From Bacillus ndiopicus (GTDB taxonomy: Bacteria > Bacillota > Bacilli > Bacillales_A > Planococcaceae): a DNA stretch of 64,000 nucleotides. A program made the position numbers and the translations under genes. Positions 8,900 through 17,476 of the stretch are shown here, piece after piece (position 1 is the first letter of the stretch; each line of letters begins with the position of its first letter). Where the stretch lies: contig NZ_HG964404.1 in NCBI RefSeq assembly GCF_000612805.1, positions 459,091-523,090 on the forward strand, written 5' to 3'. The notes under the pieces are model-generated. The model made no database searches and was not told where the DNA came from. It saw nothing but the letters and a program-made list of their open reading frames with translations.

Positions 8900-9606
8900 A
8901 ATACTTGCACCTGACCTTTCGAAATGCGCAACCAGTTGACGTAGCCGTATACCGAGTTCGCAAGGAATGCACTCCACATCACAACCATAGTCCAATCATT
9001 ACCGCCTGTTTGTACTAGTGTAATTACCCATAATGTAATTGTTAATACATTTACTAAAATCCAAAGAATCCATTGTTCTGCAAAGCGTAAAATCATTAAA
9101 ATTTGCGCAATCACTGATAAGACAACTGCCATACTATCGATACGTACTTGCTGTGCATTAATTGTCGTTAATAACCATGCATAAAGCACTGCTCCAATAA
9201 CAAAAGTCGATACAACAAGAAGCCACTGTTTCCCTGAAAGCCTTTTTGCATAAACCGTTTCGCCATGAACCGCTTCATTTTCAGGCTTTTTATGCTTTAA
9301 CCACATATACAGACCGATAAATTGTGTTGGCAAATAAAATAATAAGTTCAGCATTGATTCTCCGTACAATTGATAAGTGTATGCAATATAACCATAGGTT
9401 GCTGTTTGAATAACACCGAAGAAGTAGTTACTAATTCTCCCCTTCGCCACTAAAACAACACATAGCATGCCTGATATTGATGAAATTAACCCTAAAATCG
9501 TATCATCCCATGCAAAAAATAAAATTAAATTGATGACCGTAAACAAAGCAAGCCAAATACGCTCAAACCAAGTCCAGTCTGCCCATTTCCCAAAAATTGT
9601 TGACAT
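8896..9606 (-). CDS. pnuC: PnuC nicotinamide riboside transporter
   Basis: Membrane carrier of about 236 residues that imports nicotinamide riboside, trapped inside by NadR kinase activity. It has seven or more hydrophobic segments and PnuC-like motifs YFFGVIQTATYGYIAY and LPTQFIGLYMW. It heads the pnuC-nadR-Nudix operon; the ATG at 9606 follows a GGGGAG-type site. Two tandem palindromes at 9626-9672 lie directly upstream and probably control the operon. Confidence 0.92.
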   Translation of the reverse strand: MSTIFGKWADWTWFERIWLALFTVINLILFFAWDDTILGLISSISGMLCVVLVAKGRISNYFFGVIQTATYGYIAYTYQLYGESMLNLLFYLPTQFIGLYMWLKHKKPENEAVHGETVYAKRLSGKQWLLVVSTFVIGAVLYAWLLTTINAQQVRIDSMAVVLSVIAQILMILRFAEQWILWILVNVLTITLWVITLVQTGGNDWTMVVMWSAFLANSVYGYVNWLRISKGQVQVL

Positions 9607-9625
9607 TTTATATCTCCCCTTTTAC

Positions 9626-9672
9626 TTAGTAACATTTCGATACTTTATAGTTAGTATAAAAATGTTACTAAC
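9626..9672 (-). promoter_or_regulatory. Two tandem palindromes upstream of pnuC (candidate NrtR operators)
   Basis: Site 2 is a perfect 23-bp palindrome GTTAGTA-N9-TACTAAC (9650-9672). Site 1 is TTAGTA-N9-TACTTT (9626-9646) with the same half-site and spacer but two mismatches. The two sites are 25 bp apart. They lie directly upstream of pnuC, whose operon ends with an NrtR-like gene. The link to that regulator is inferred. Confidence 0.6.
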
Positions 9673-9816
9673 ATAACGCAATAGGTCGAATGATTTATTT
9701 ATAGTGCTGAGGCTTTTTAAACCGAGTTCGCATATACCAAAAAAATTTTAAGAGACATAGCGTAAAGGGGAATAGTATGAAATAATTTATATGATAAAAT
9801 GGGGAGGAATTCGAAA

Positions 9817-10335
9817 ATGCAAGTAAGGTTGACAAATTATACAGAAGATTGGATATTGATGTTCCAACAAGAAGTACAACTATTAAAATCTATTTTTGGT
9901 GATGAAATTATATCTTTTGAGCATTTTGGTAGCACATCTATCCCTGGTATGAAGGCTAAGCCTGTAGTTGATATGATGTGTATTGTAAAGGATATTGAAA
10001 CAATAGACCTTTACAATGAGCAAATGAAATCATTGAACTATGATTTGACTGGCGAATGGGGAATAGAAGGTAGAAGATTATTCCGAAAAGGTGGAGAAAA
10101 TAGAACACATCATATTCATTTCTATCAATTTGGCAACCCACATATTAAGCGGCATTTAGTATTTCGAGATTATCTTCTTGCTCACCCAAAAGAAGCCAGT
10201 GAATATAGTAAATTCAAAGAGGATTTGGCAGACAAATATGAGTCAACCCATGATTACAGTCCTGCCAAAAAAGCATTTGTTTCACATTTGGAGGAAAAAG
10301 CACTTGCTTGGTACAAACAAAAAAGTCACATCTAA
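9817..10335 (+). CDS. GrpB family protein (UPF0157, nucleotidyltransferase-like fold)
   Basis: Protein of about 172 residues with the GrpB/UPF0157 signature FEHFGSTSIPGMKAKPVVDMM and HHIHFYQFGNPHI. The family has a nucleotidyltransferase-like fold but no settled biochemical role. ATG 9817 is preferred over ATG 9799 because GGGGAGGA lies between them at a suitable distance. It is followed by a small zinc-ribbon gene on the same strand and the pair ends at a hairpin terminator. Confidence 0.85.
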   Translation: MQVRLTNYTEDWILMFQQEVQLLKSIFGDEIISFEHFGSTSIPGMKAKPVVDMMCIVKDIETIDLYNEQMKSLNYDLTGEWGIEGRRLFRKGGENRTHHIHFYQFGNPHIKRHLVFRDYLLAHPKEASEYSKFKEDLADKYESTHDYSPAKKAFVSHLEEKALAWYKQKSHI

Positions 10336-10391
10336 TTATTCCAATGGTGTATTATAAATATTAAGATATTCAAGAAAGCGAGGAAATCAAA

Positions 10392-10568
10392 ATGTTTTAT
10401 TACGTATCAAATTGTATTTGTTGCAAAAAGGATTTTAAAATATTGGAAGGCACTCGTAAATACCAGCTATATAAGCAAAATATGAACGGTAAATTTACAT
10501 GTGATCAATGTAGCCACAAAGTTGAACTGGACGCACGAAAAGCGATGTTTGGTAAATTAGGATTTTAA
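10392..10568 (+). CDS. 58-residue protein with two CxxC pairs (zinc-ribbon-like)
   Basis: Short open frame with ATG at 10392 preceded by GAGGA, ending in TAA at 10568. The protein has CICC near residue 8 and CDQC near residue 37, the arrangement of a small treble-clef or zinc-ribbon, and a basic C-terminus (ARKAMFGKLGF). It lies between grpB and a terminator. I do not recognise a family; metal binding is inferred from the cysteines. Confidence 0.6.
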   Translation: MFYYVSNCICCKKDFKILEGTRKYQLYKQNMNGKFTCDQCSHKVELDARKAMFGKLGF

Positions 10569-10576
10569 ATGAAAAA

Positions 10577-10620
10577 AGTAGTACCACCTTTATTTAAAAA
10601 GACGGTACTACTCTTTTATT
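10577..10620 (+). terminator. Intrinsic terminator after the zinc-ribbon gene
   Basis: Arms AGTAGTACC and GGTACTACT with an 18-nt loop, followed by CTTTTATTTTT. Confidence 0.75.
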
Positions 10621-10645
10621 TTTAAGCAAAAGTATCTATACTAAC

Positions 10646-10945
10646 TTAACTTTCCGCCAGTAAGCTCTCAATTTCCTTCTCCGTTAAACCTGTGGCACGT
10701 TTGATTGTAACGAGGTCTAAATTTAAAGAAATTAGCTCTCTTGCTACTTTGAGGATACCTTTTTCAATGCCTTTTTCAATTCCTTTTTCAATTCCCTCTT
10801 GAAGGCTTTTTTCACGCACATCATCTAGTCGAGCTTCTTCATCCAAAATCGCCTTTAAACGAGATTGATAAGCGATAATCGTATTTGGTGTTTGGCTTAA
10901 GCTTTCCCATACATTGAATGCCTCTAACAATGTTTCATCTTTCAT
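10646..10945 (-). CDS. Orphan C-terminal domain of an Rpn-family (PD-(D/E)XK) nuclease
   Basis: The 99-residue product matches only the C-terminal third of Rpn recombination-promoting nucleases/putative transposases. It has a helical VWESLSQTPNTIIAYQ region, the typical repeated GIEK units (EGIEKGIEKGIEKGI) and a final LTEKEIESLL helix. The catalytic N-terminal domain is absent. A good GGAGGTG site precedes ATG 10945; the longer start at 10960 contains the site itself. In Rpn systems short C-terminal products made from internal starts act as inhibitors of the full protein, so this may be a relic or a free-standing antitoxin-like protein. Confidence 0.7.
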   Translation of the reverse strand: MKDETLLEAFNVWESLSQTPNTIIAYQSRLKAILDEEARLDDVREKSLQEGIEKGIEKGIEKGILKVARELISLNLDLVTIKRATGLTEKEIESLLAES

Positions 10946-10973
10946 TGCTAACACCTCCAATTTGTTATTTTAA

Positions 10974-11429
10974 CTATATTATATGGAAAATACTTTGTAG
11001 TATAGCAAAATCGACCTCATCTATAATATCTATCACTTCAACCATATCCCATAAGAAAATGCGGACAATTTCTTCGTTTGCCGTGAATGGCATTAGCTGC
11101 TTCAAATCACCATAGTATATAGGATTGTATTTAATTTCGCCATTTTCCTCATTTTCACTTTTTGCTACGCCTACAAATAATAACTCTTTTATATGTTGCC
11201 CCGTTTCTTCATAAAGCTCACGAATGGCGCATTGTTTTGGTGTTTCGTCAGCTTCTCTCATTCCTGCGGGCAATTCCCACTGTTCTCGCCAGCGATTATA
11301 ACATAGTAGAATTTTCCCTTCGCATTGAATAATAGCGTAAGATCCTGCTAACCGTTCTAATGCTGTTATTTCAGATTCTTCAAGTCGTATTAACTCTAAA
11401 AATGTATAGCCATGTTTTTTGGTTTGCAT
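10974..11429 (-). CDS. Nudix hydrolase
   Basis: 151-residue protein with a full Nudix box: GMREADE then REL then YEETG. It hydrolyses a nucleoside diphosphate linked to some moiety; the substrate cannot be told. It lies 11 bp downstream of the histidine phosphatase gene, and both follow a zinc-ribbon gene, forming a three-gene unit on the minus strand. Pairing of a Nudix and a phosphatase hints at stepwise nucleotide clean-up, which is inference. Confidence 0.85.
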   Translation of the reverse strand: MQTKKHGYTFLELIRLEESEITALERLAGSYAIIQCEGKILLCYNRWREQWELPAGMREADETPKQCAIRELYEETGQHIKELLFVGVAKSENEENGEIKYNPIYYGDLKQLMPFTANEEIVRIFLWDMVEVIDIIDEVDFAILQSIFHII

Positions 11430-11440
11430 ATAGCCTCCTA

Positions 11441-11992
11441 TTAATAGGTCAGTCGTTCTGTTGAAATTAATTGGTTGTTCTCAAATTTTGCGATTATAAT
11501 ATCAGGCATCTGTAAGCTATGCCAAAAAACAATATTATATTGTTTATCAAAATGATTTAATAGTAGAGTTAGGATATTGCCGTGTGTGCCAATAATAATA
11601 TTTTCATCTTTGTGGAGGGTTAGTAATTTTTCGATTGTTGGGATAACACGATTTTGAGCCGCTATGTTTGATTCGCCGCCTAGGAAAGAAAAAGTAGGCT
11701 CTGCCCATACTTTTTGGATGGCACTTAAAAAATCAGGTATTATTTCTTTTGCTAAAATGCGTTCATTTAATGTTTCCTCATGAATAATTGGTAAATTTTT
11801 ATCATTTGCTATTGGTTGAATTGTTTCGATAGCTCGTTGATAATTGCTTGCATACATTGCATGGATTTCTATAGCATTAAATACTTTTGTTAATTTCAGT
11901 GCTTCAGCGATACCTTCCTCAGATAATGGGCGACCATACTCATCTGGTGTATAGTGGGAATGTGCATGACGTACGAAATAGATTGTGTTCAT
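11441..11992 (-). CDS. Histidine phosphatase (phosphoglycerate mutase-like) family protein
   Basis: 183-residue branch-2-size enzyme with the N-terminal phosphohistidine motif VRHAHS, a middle NYQRAIETIQPIA and the second catalytic histidine in IIGTHGNILTLLL. The substrate is unknown. It sits between the zinc-ribbon gene (9 bp upstream) and the Nudix gene (11 bp downstream), so it is probably co-transcribed with both. Confidence 0.87.
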   Translation of the reverse strand: MNTIYFVRHAHSHYTPDEYGRPLSEEGIAEALKLTKVFNAIEIHAMYASNYQRAIETIQPIANDKNLPIIHEETLNERILAKEIIPDFLSAIQKVWAEPTFSFLGGESNIAAQNRVIPTIEKLLTLHKDENIIIGTHGNILTLLLNHFDKQYNIVFWHSLQMPDIIIAKFENNQLISTERLTY

Positions 11993-12001
11993 ATATTGTC
12001 C

Positions 12002-12235
12002 CTACTTCACATACTGCTCTGGGATTGGCTTATCTGGCCTTTGCGGACAATAGTGGCAGTATGGGTCACTGCATTTTTCCTCAAGCCATGTATTGCATGA
12101 AGGACAAAAATAAGCATCATATTGATCGTTTCGAATTTTTTGGCTATTACAATGCTTGCAGCGCTCATTTGAAATTTCCCCCTCGAATTTAAAGCCATTA
12201 ATAATGATATAATCATCTTCTTGCCGAATATTCAT
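12002..12235 (-). CDS. 77-residue zinc-ribbon protein
   Basis: Short protein rich in paired cysteines: CKHC, CPSC and a CSDPYCHYC cluster, giving at least two potential zinc sites, and a hydrophilic C-terminus. It is the first gene of a unit with the histidine phosphatase and Nudix genes; its TAG stop is 7 bp before the next start. A second overlapping frame in the same stretch is a shadow. Function unknown. Confidence 0.7.
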   Translation of the reverse strand: MNIRQEDDYIIINGFKFEGEISNERCKHCNSQKIRNDQYDAYFCPSCNTWLEEKCSDPYCHYCPQRPDKPIPEQYVK

Positions 12236-12435
12236 TTATTTTTCCTCCATCATTTATTAGTCAATTGTTGTGTTCTCTACTACATTCTTACGTAATATAT
12301 GTAAAATTTAGTAATCATCTATTATATTTTGCTTTAGTTTATCATTGTATGCAATAGCAAAAGGTGATGGATTTGTATTTTCGATTTTTGAAAAGATGTG
12401 TTTCTATCTGGAAAAATTAAAATAAAAACACGAAT

Positions 12436-12478
12436 GGCTGTCTGGAAATATAGGTATTACCCTATTTTCCTGACAGCC
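12436..12478 (-). terminator. Terminator after the metE unit
   Basis: Long hairpin with GGCTGTC and GACAGCC outer arms and a paired GGAAATATAGG/CCTATTTTCC interior. On the minus strand it is followed by a T-rich run. The 190 bp between this and the zinc-ribbon gene hold nothing I recognise. Confidence 0.75.
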
Positions 12479-12488
12479 TAATTTTCAT

Positions 12489-12680
12489 TTAAAATTCTTC
12501 CCCTACTAACTCCTGTACAACATTATCATAGGCTAGTTGAATTTCAATTTTATCTGCTTTATCATTAGCAATCCATTGCGATACTTGCTCCTGCAAAGTT
12601 TGCGAAGCGCCATTTAGCTGAATTTGCATAATCGTTGATTTTAATAGTTGTTCATAGTGCTTGACTGCTTGTCGATTCAT
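12489..12680 (-). CDS. 63-residue hypothetical protein downstream of metE
   Basis: Small hydrophilic, helical protein (for example HYEQLLKSTIMQIQLNGAS) without recognised motifs. ATG 12680 follows AGAGGTG; a GTG at 12689 is less likely. It begins 13 bp after the metE stop and ends at a terminator, so it belongs to the same riboswitch-controlled transcript. The role is unknown. Confidence 0.6.
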   Translation of the reverse strand: MNRQAVKHYEQLLKSTIMQIQLNGASQTLQEQVSQWIANDKADKIEIQLAYDNVVQELVGEEF

Positions 12681-12693
12681 GGTGTACACCTCT

Positions 12694-14985
12694 TTAAATT
12701 ACTTGCTCGATTTGCTGACGTAGTGTTTTCGCAGCAGCTACCATATTGGCAAGTGCCGCAACTGTTTCAGGCTCTTTTCGTGTTTTCAGCCCACAATCAG
12801 GATTTACCCAAAATTGATTACGCGCTAATACTTGCAAACTATCTTGCATAATTGTCAGCATCTCTTCCTCACTTGGAACACGCGGACTATGAATATCATA
12901 AACACCTAAGCCAATCCCTTTATCATACGGATTGTGCTGTAACGAGCTAATCAGCTCTCCATGGCTTCTAGATGTTTCAATTGAAATAACATCCGCATCT
13001 AAGGCGCTAATTGGTTCAATGAAATCATTAAACTCGCAGTAGCACATATGTGTATGAATTTGCGTTTCATCTTTTACGCTTGCGGTTGCTAGCTTAAAGG
13101 CACCTACTGCCCATTCTAAATAAGTGTCCCATTGCTCTTTACGGAGTGGTAAACCCTCTCTTAATGCGGGCTCATCCACTTGGATAATTGCAATACCCGC
13201 CTGCTCAAGTGCTTCAATTTCTTTACGCAACGCTAAGGCAATTTGATAGGTTACATCCTTTCGCGCTATATCGTCACGTACAAACGACCAATTTAAAATC
13301 GTTACAGGACCTGTTAACATTCCTTTAACATGACGCTTCGTTAAGCTTTGAGCATAGGCTGTTTCCTTCACAGTCATAGCTGCCTCCCATGCTACATCTC
13401 CATAAATAATTGGCGGTTTTACGCAGCGAGAGCCGTAAGATACTACCCATGCATTTTCGGTAAATGCAAAGCCTGTTAATTTTTCACCGAAATATTCCAC
13501 CATATCTGTACGCTCAAATTCACCATGCACAAGTACATCCATATCTAGCTCTTCTTGAATTGTAATCCAGCGTGCTGTTTCTTTCTCTAAAAATGCGCTA
13601 TATTCAGCGTTTGTTAAATTGCCCTTGCGCCACGCATTGCGCTTTTGTTTTACTTCGTCTGATTGCGGGAAGCTACCAATAGTTGTTGTTGGGAACAATG
13701 GTAACTGCAATGCCTCTTGTTGAATGGATAAACGCTCTACAAATGCTGTGTTGCGCTCAAAATCAGCTTGCTGAATAGTTTGAACAGCCTGCTGTACTAC
13801 CTTGTTGTTGCGAATCGGATGATTTTTCAACGCCTCTATCGCCTTCATGCTTGCCGAAATAGCGCTATTATTCGATGTATCTTGACCATTTAAATAAGCT
13901 GCTACTTCTACAATTTCTACAACTTTTTCATCCGCAAATGCTAGTGCATTACGCAATGTTGAATCAAGCTTTGTTTCGAATTTCGTCGTAATTGCTGTAT
14001 GCTGCAAATGACATGAAGATTGAATCCATAGCTCTCTCGCACCTGAAAGCTGTTCAATTGCCTTCACAGTTGCGTTTACTTCCGCTAAATTCGCACGCCA
14101 AATATCTCGTCCGTTAATGACGCCAGCCGCTAAAACTTTGTCTTTTGGGAAGCCGTACTGACGTAGTGCATCCATATTGTACGTATAGCCATGTACGAAA
14201 TCTAGACCGATTCCTTGAACAGGAAGCTGAATAAGCTGCTCATATGCTGATAAAGACTCAAAATAGGTTTGCAGCATGATTTTAGCTTCCGGAACAGCTA
14301 TAGAAAGCTGCGCATACATCTCTTGCACAAGCTTAATTTCTTCATTATCTAATGAAGTAACAAGCGCCGGCTCTTCAAGCTGTATCCATTCTGCCCCAAC
14401 ATCTACTAACTCCTTTATTACTTGCGCATATAGAGGTAAAATCGCTAACACCAATGATGCCTTTGCTAGACGGTCATAGCCTTTTGTTAGCTTTATCAGT
14501 GTATAGGGCCCAATTAATGTTGGCTTTGCCGTAATATCGAACGCCGCCTTCACTTCAACAAAATGCTTTAACACCGTATTTTCTGTTAGCTGTAATGCTT
14601 GACCTTCATATTCAGGTACAATATAGTGATAGTTTGTATTAAACCATTTCGTCATTTCACTTGCGACAGCGTCTTTATTCCCACGTGCCATCGCATAATA
14701 TGTTTGCAAATCTACTTTGCCGCCCTGCCATTTAAAACGCTTCGGTACAAGCCCGAACATTACTGCCGTATCAAGCACACGATCATAATTTGTAAAATCA
14801 CCAACCGAAACAAAATCCAATCCTAGCTGCAATTGTTTTTCAATACGGCTTAAGCGAATTTCCTTTTGCTGCTTTAAAAAATCCTCCTCTGTTATTTCTT
14901 GTTTCCAAAATTTCTCCAACGCCTTTTTCCACTCTCGATTTTCCCCAATATATGGATAGCCAATAGTTGTTGTTACATACGTCAT
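12694..14985 (-). CDS. metE: Cobalamin-independent methionine synthase MetE
   Basis: Transfers the methyl group of methyltetrahydropteroyl-glutamate to homocysteine without vitamin B12. The 763-residue length is standard for the two-barrel enzyme. Zinc ligands are visible in HTHMCYCEF (H and C) and PDCGLKTR (C); the C-terminal substrate loop LFPTTTIGSFPQS is also present. Upstream lies a cobalamin riboswitch followed by a terminator. The enzyme should therefore be switched off when B12 is available and, presumably, a B12-dependent synthase elsewhere takes over. Confidence 0.96.
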   Translation of the reverse strand: MTYVTTTIGYPYIGENREWKKALEKFWKQEITEEDFLKQQKEIRLSRIEKQLQLGLDFVSVGDFTNYDRVLDTAVMFGLVPKRFKWQGGKVDLQTYYAMARGNKDAVASEMTKWFNTNYHYIVPEYEGQALQLTENTVLKHFVEVKAAFDITAKPTLIGPYTLIKLTKGYDRLAKASLVLAILPLYAQVIKELVDVGAEWIQLEEPALVTSLDNEEIKLVQEMYAQLSIAVPEAKIMLQTYFESLSAYEQLIQLPVQGIGLDFVHGYTYNMDALRQYGFPKDKVLAAGVINGRDIWRANLAEVNATVKAIEQLSGARELWIQSSCHLQHTAITTKFETKLDSTLRNALAFADEKVVEIVEVAAYLNGQDTSNNSAISASMKAIEALKNHPIRNNKVVQQAVQTIQQADFERNTAFVERLSIQQEALQLPLFPTTTIGSFPQSDEVKQKRNAWRKGNLTNAEYSAFLEKETARWITIQEELDMDVLVHGEFERTDMVEYFGEKLTGFAFTENAWVVSYGSRCVKPPIIYGDVAWEAAMTVKETAYAQSLTKRHVKGMLTGPVTILNWSFVRDDIARKDVTYQIALALRKEIEALEQAGIAIIQVDEPALREGLPLRKEQWDTYLEWAVGAFKLATASVKDETQIHTHMCYCEFNDFIEPISALDADVISIETSRSHGELISSLQHNPYDKGIGLGVYDIHSPRVPSEEEMLTIMQDSLQVLARNQFWVNPDCGLKTRKEPETVAALANMVAAAKTLRQQIEQVI

Positions 14986-15023
14986 TTCATAAACCTGCCT
15001 TTCAATTTTTGTTTTTTGTACAA

Positions 15024-15057
15024 CAAAAAAGCCATCTTCCTTTTATGGAAAATGGCT
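15024..15057 (-). terminator. Riboswitch-controlled terminator in the metE leader
   Basis: On the minus strand AGCCATTTTCC pairs with GGAAGATGGCT and is followed by six T, between the cobalamin aptamer and metE. This is the expected expression platform for ligand-induced termination. Confidence 0.8.
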
Positions 15058-15189
15058 AAAGAAATTTACACATCGCAAAAAACACGTAATGGTTATCCCA
15101 TTCGTACTTGTTTGATTGCTCGTACTCGTAACATCAATCGTTACTTTTCACCACCTATTTCCACGTAGGTATTTTGGTGTGTACTAGAT

Positions 15190-15350
15190 ATTGGCAGGTC
15201 TCCTGGCTTATCATCACTGCGCCTCACAGCCTTCCCAGTTTTTCACCAGTGGCATTTGTGATTTGCTCCGATTTACAGTTGCGGGACAGCGTCGGATTTG
15301 CACCGACTTCCCTTTTAAGCCAAACTTTCGCTTGGCACCAAACCTTACAC
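15190..15350 (-). promoter_or_regulatory. Cobalamin (B12) riboswitch aptamer
   Basis: On the minus strand the conserved core elements appear in order: GGGAAGTCGGTGCAAATCC, CCCGCAACTGTAA, the B12 box GCCACTG, GGGAAGGC and a 3' AGCCAGGAGACCTGCC. This is the standard AdoCbl riboswitch layout. It lies upstream of metE with an intrinsic terminator in between, indicating repression by B12. Confidence 0.93.
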
Positions 15351-15441
15351 ATTATTCAATTGTGCCCTTACTGTATCATACTTCTCTATAAAAATGCTAT
15401 CTTTTCTTAATAATTTTATTTCTTTAGTATGATTTAAAAAA

Positions 15442-15470
15442 GGTGCAGTGGAGACTGTCCCCACTGCACC
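15442..15470 (-). terminator. Terminator after the His-rich membrane protein gene
   Basis: Arms GGTGCAGTGG and CCACTGCACC; on the minus strand it is followed by TTTTTT. It separates the His-rich gene from the metE riboswitch. Confidence 0.8.
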
Positions 15471-15477
15471 TCTATTA

Positions 15478-16314
15478 TTATTTACGCTTTAAAAATAACA
15501 ATGCCAATATTGCCAATATAGCAATAATAATTGATGGCATTAGCCATTTGCTTGTAGAGTTTTCTTCCTCTACTGATTGCTGTAGCTGAACATAATGCAA
15601 TGCGGCTTCCGTTGATGCTTCTGTAGCTTGTTCATGACCTTCGCCGTGGTGACCATGGCCACCACCACCTGTAGTGAAATAAGAAAGATCAACAGTGCTA
15701 CCTACCCAATCTTGCGCCTTATCTGAAGATGCAGATACGCGCGGATGGCCTGATAATGGATAATCCTTACCACCAATCACTAAAATCGTCGCTTCATCCA
15801 CCGTTTTTACATCATCAATAACACCTGTTGGCCCTGCAACAAAGCCTCCCATTTGCGGTAGTGTATGTCCGTTCATATCATAGTTCAAATGTTCAAAGAT
15901 AAAATCAATATATTGTGCCTTCGTTAAAGTTGCATCTGGATTATCAAGCTTAAGCTCCTTATGGAACAATGCCATATTTAAATCATTGTATGTAATATCT
16001 CCTTCTAAAGAAGATACGTATTCCTCTTGAAGGCTAGCATTTGCTTTTTGCTCAAAATTTTCACCTTCTAAATGGAAAAAGTCCGCAATCCATGCCGCAA
16101 ATTCCATGCGAGATAGGTTATCCTCTTGCGATAACTTCATATCTTCACTATTATAACCAAGTAACCCCAGACTATTTAACAATAGTATTTTCTGCGCATT
16201 TTCAGCAGTTGGATCAATATCCTCATAGATATTTTTTTCTGTCATTGTATGCGCTGATACACTTTGAGTTGCAAATAACAAGCATAACGCCAATAATGTC
16301 ATTATTCTTTTCAT
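15478..16314 (-). CDS. Secreted, membrane-anchored His-rich protein
   Basis: 278 residues with an N-terminal signal peptide (MKRIMTLLALCLLF, cleavage near SVSA-HT), a helical extracellular region, and a histidine cluster GGGGHGHHGEGHEQ around residues 215-228. A C-terminal transmembrane helix (SIIIAILAILALLFL) ends in KRK. It follows the cobinamide salvage operon on the same strand and precedes the B12 riboswitch of metE. A role in metal, perhaps cobalt, capture at the surface is possible but inferred only from the histidines and location. AGGAGG precedes the ATG. Confidence 0.6.
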   Translation of the reverse strand: MKRIMTLLALCLLFATQSVSAHTMTEKNIYEDIDPTAENAQKILLLNSLGLLGYNSEDMKLSQEDNLSRMEFAAWIADFFHLEGENFEQKANASLQEEYVSSLEGDITYNDLNMALFHKELKLDNPDATLTKAQYIDFIFEHLNYDMNGHTLPQMGGFVAGPTGVIDDVKTVDEATILVIGGKDYPLSGHPRVSASSDKAQDWVGSTVDLSYFTTGGGGHGHHGEGHEQATEASTEAALHYVQLQQSVEEENSTSKWLMPSIIIAILAILALLFLKRK

Positions 16315-16405
16315 ACTCTTTCCTCCTATGGTCTATCTACTTTTTTAGTATAGCCTAGAAATGTGAGTAAAGTATGAAGATGCACTATTTTTTTGCTCCT
16401 CTCTA

Positions 16406-17476
16406 TTATTTCGTCAAAAATTGTTCAATTACTTGCTGAAACGCTGCCATTTTATGTTGCTCTTTCAAGGCTACGCGGAACCATTGTCCATTCATTCCAG
16501 CAAAATTTTGCGTATGGCGCAGTACGATGCCTTGTTTTAATAGCGAAAAATAAAAATCCGTTGCATCATATGCAAGTGGTAAACGAAACGCAATATAGTT
16601 TGTTTCACTATTCGTTACAGTACAACCTTTTTCCGATAAAAATTTAGCTATTGCTACACGGCTTGTCGCTGCTTGCTGTCTTGACTCTCTACAGAAGCTA
16701 TCCTCCTGCAATGTCTGCAAACCAAGCGCTATCGATATAGCACTTACATTCCAATGTGGTAGCCCTTGCTTAATTTCAGAAGCTTGCTGTGTTAGTGCAT
16801 AGCCAAGTCTGACACCTGCCATGCTATACATTTTGGTCATCGAGCGAAGAATGATTAAATGATCGAAGCTTGCAACTAAATCAATCATCGAGTGCGTTTC
16901 ATCTGTCCAATCCATAAATGCCTCATCAACAACAAGATCACATCCTACTAGCTGTGCATGTTGCAGCAATTCAATTAGCTGTTCTTTAGGCGTTACAACA
17001 CCTGTTGGATTGTTTGGGTTACAAATATATAAAGCTTTTGCTTCAAACATCGCCTGTTTTAAGCGCTCCATTGGCAATGAATAACTCGTTAGCTCATCTA
17101 CCTCAATCGCTTGTATAATTGCTTGCTCTTGTACTAACGTACGTGTATATTCCGAAAAAGAAGGCTGCACAATAACAACCGTTTCTTTCCTATAACGCTT
17201 AGCTAAAGCCATTAAAAGCTCTGCTGCCCCATTTCCTATCACAACATGTTCTGTCTCTACATGATGTCGGTGCGCCAATTGACTGCGCAGAGGCTCTGCA
17301 TTTTCATGAGGATAGGAGGCAATTTTTTCGAATAAAGACGACCAGATAGCCGAAAAACTTGCCGGTGGTCCTAAGAAATTGACATTCTCACTTAAATCAA
17401 TAATATGTTCTGGCATGTCAAGCTGTAGCTGCTTGTACAACGTTGCTGGATTAGCGCCATGTGCAGGATATTGCAT
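16406..17476 (-). CDS. cobD: Threonine-phosphate decarboxylase CobD-like (PLP aminotransferase fold)
   Basis: PLP enzyme that makes (R)-1-amino-2-propanol phosphate, the linker for the cobalamin lower ligand. About 356 residues. The fold-type I signature is clear: ALYICNPNNPTGVV, DLVVDEAFMDW and ILRSMTKMYSMAGVRLGY with the PLP lysine in SMTK. It overlaps the end of cbiB, whose product uses aminopropanol phosphate; this context separates it from histidinol-phosphate aminotransferase. ATG 17476 with GGAGGTG is preferred over 17491. Confidence 0.87.
   Translation of the reverse strand: MQYPAHGANPATLYKQLQLDMPEHIIDLSENVNFLGPPASFSAIWSSLFEKIASYPHENAEPLRSQLAHRHHVETEHVVIGNGAAELLMALAKRYRKETVVIVQPSFSEYTRTLVQEQAIIQAIEVDELTSYSLPMERLKQAMFEAKALYICNPNNPTGVVTPKEQLIELLQHAQLVGCDLVVDEAFMDWTDETHSMIDLVASFDHLIILRSMTKMYSMAGVRLGYALTQQASEIKQGLPHWNVSAISIALGLQTLQEDSFCRESRQQAATSRVAIAKFLSEKGCTVTNSETNYIAFRLPLAYDATDFYFSLLKQGIVLRHTQNFAGMNGQWFRVALKEQHKMAAFQQVIEQFLTK

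Noticed and set aside
5447..12235. A phage-defence island (nuclease-helicase, Rpn fragment, Nudix, phosphatase)
   Set aside because: The genes between are NAD salvage and housekeeping, with no integrase, toxin pair or other recognised defence genes; only separate observations are kept.
15174..15410. Plus-strand frames over the metE leader
   Set aside because: These are antisense to the cobalamin riboswitch, which explains the sequence conservation better.
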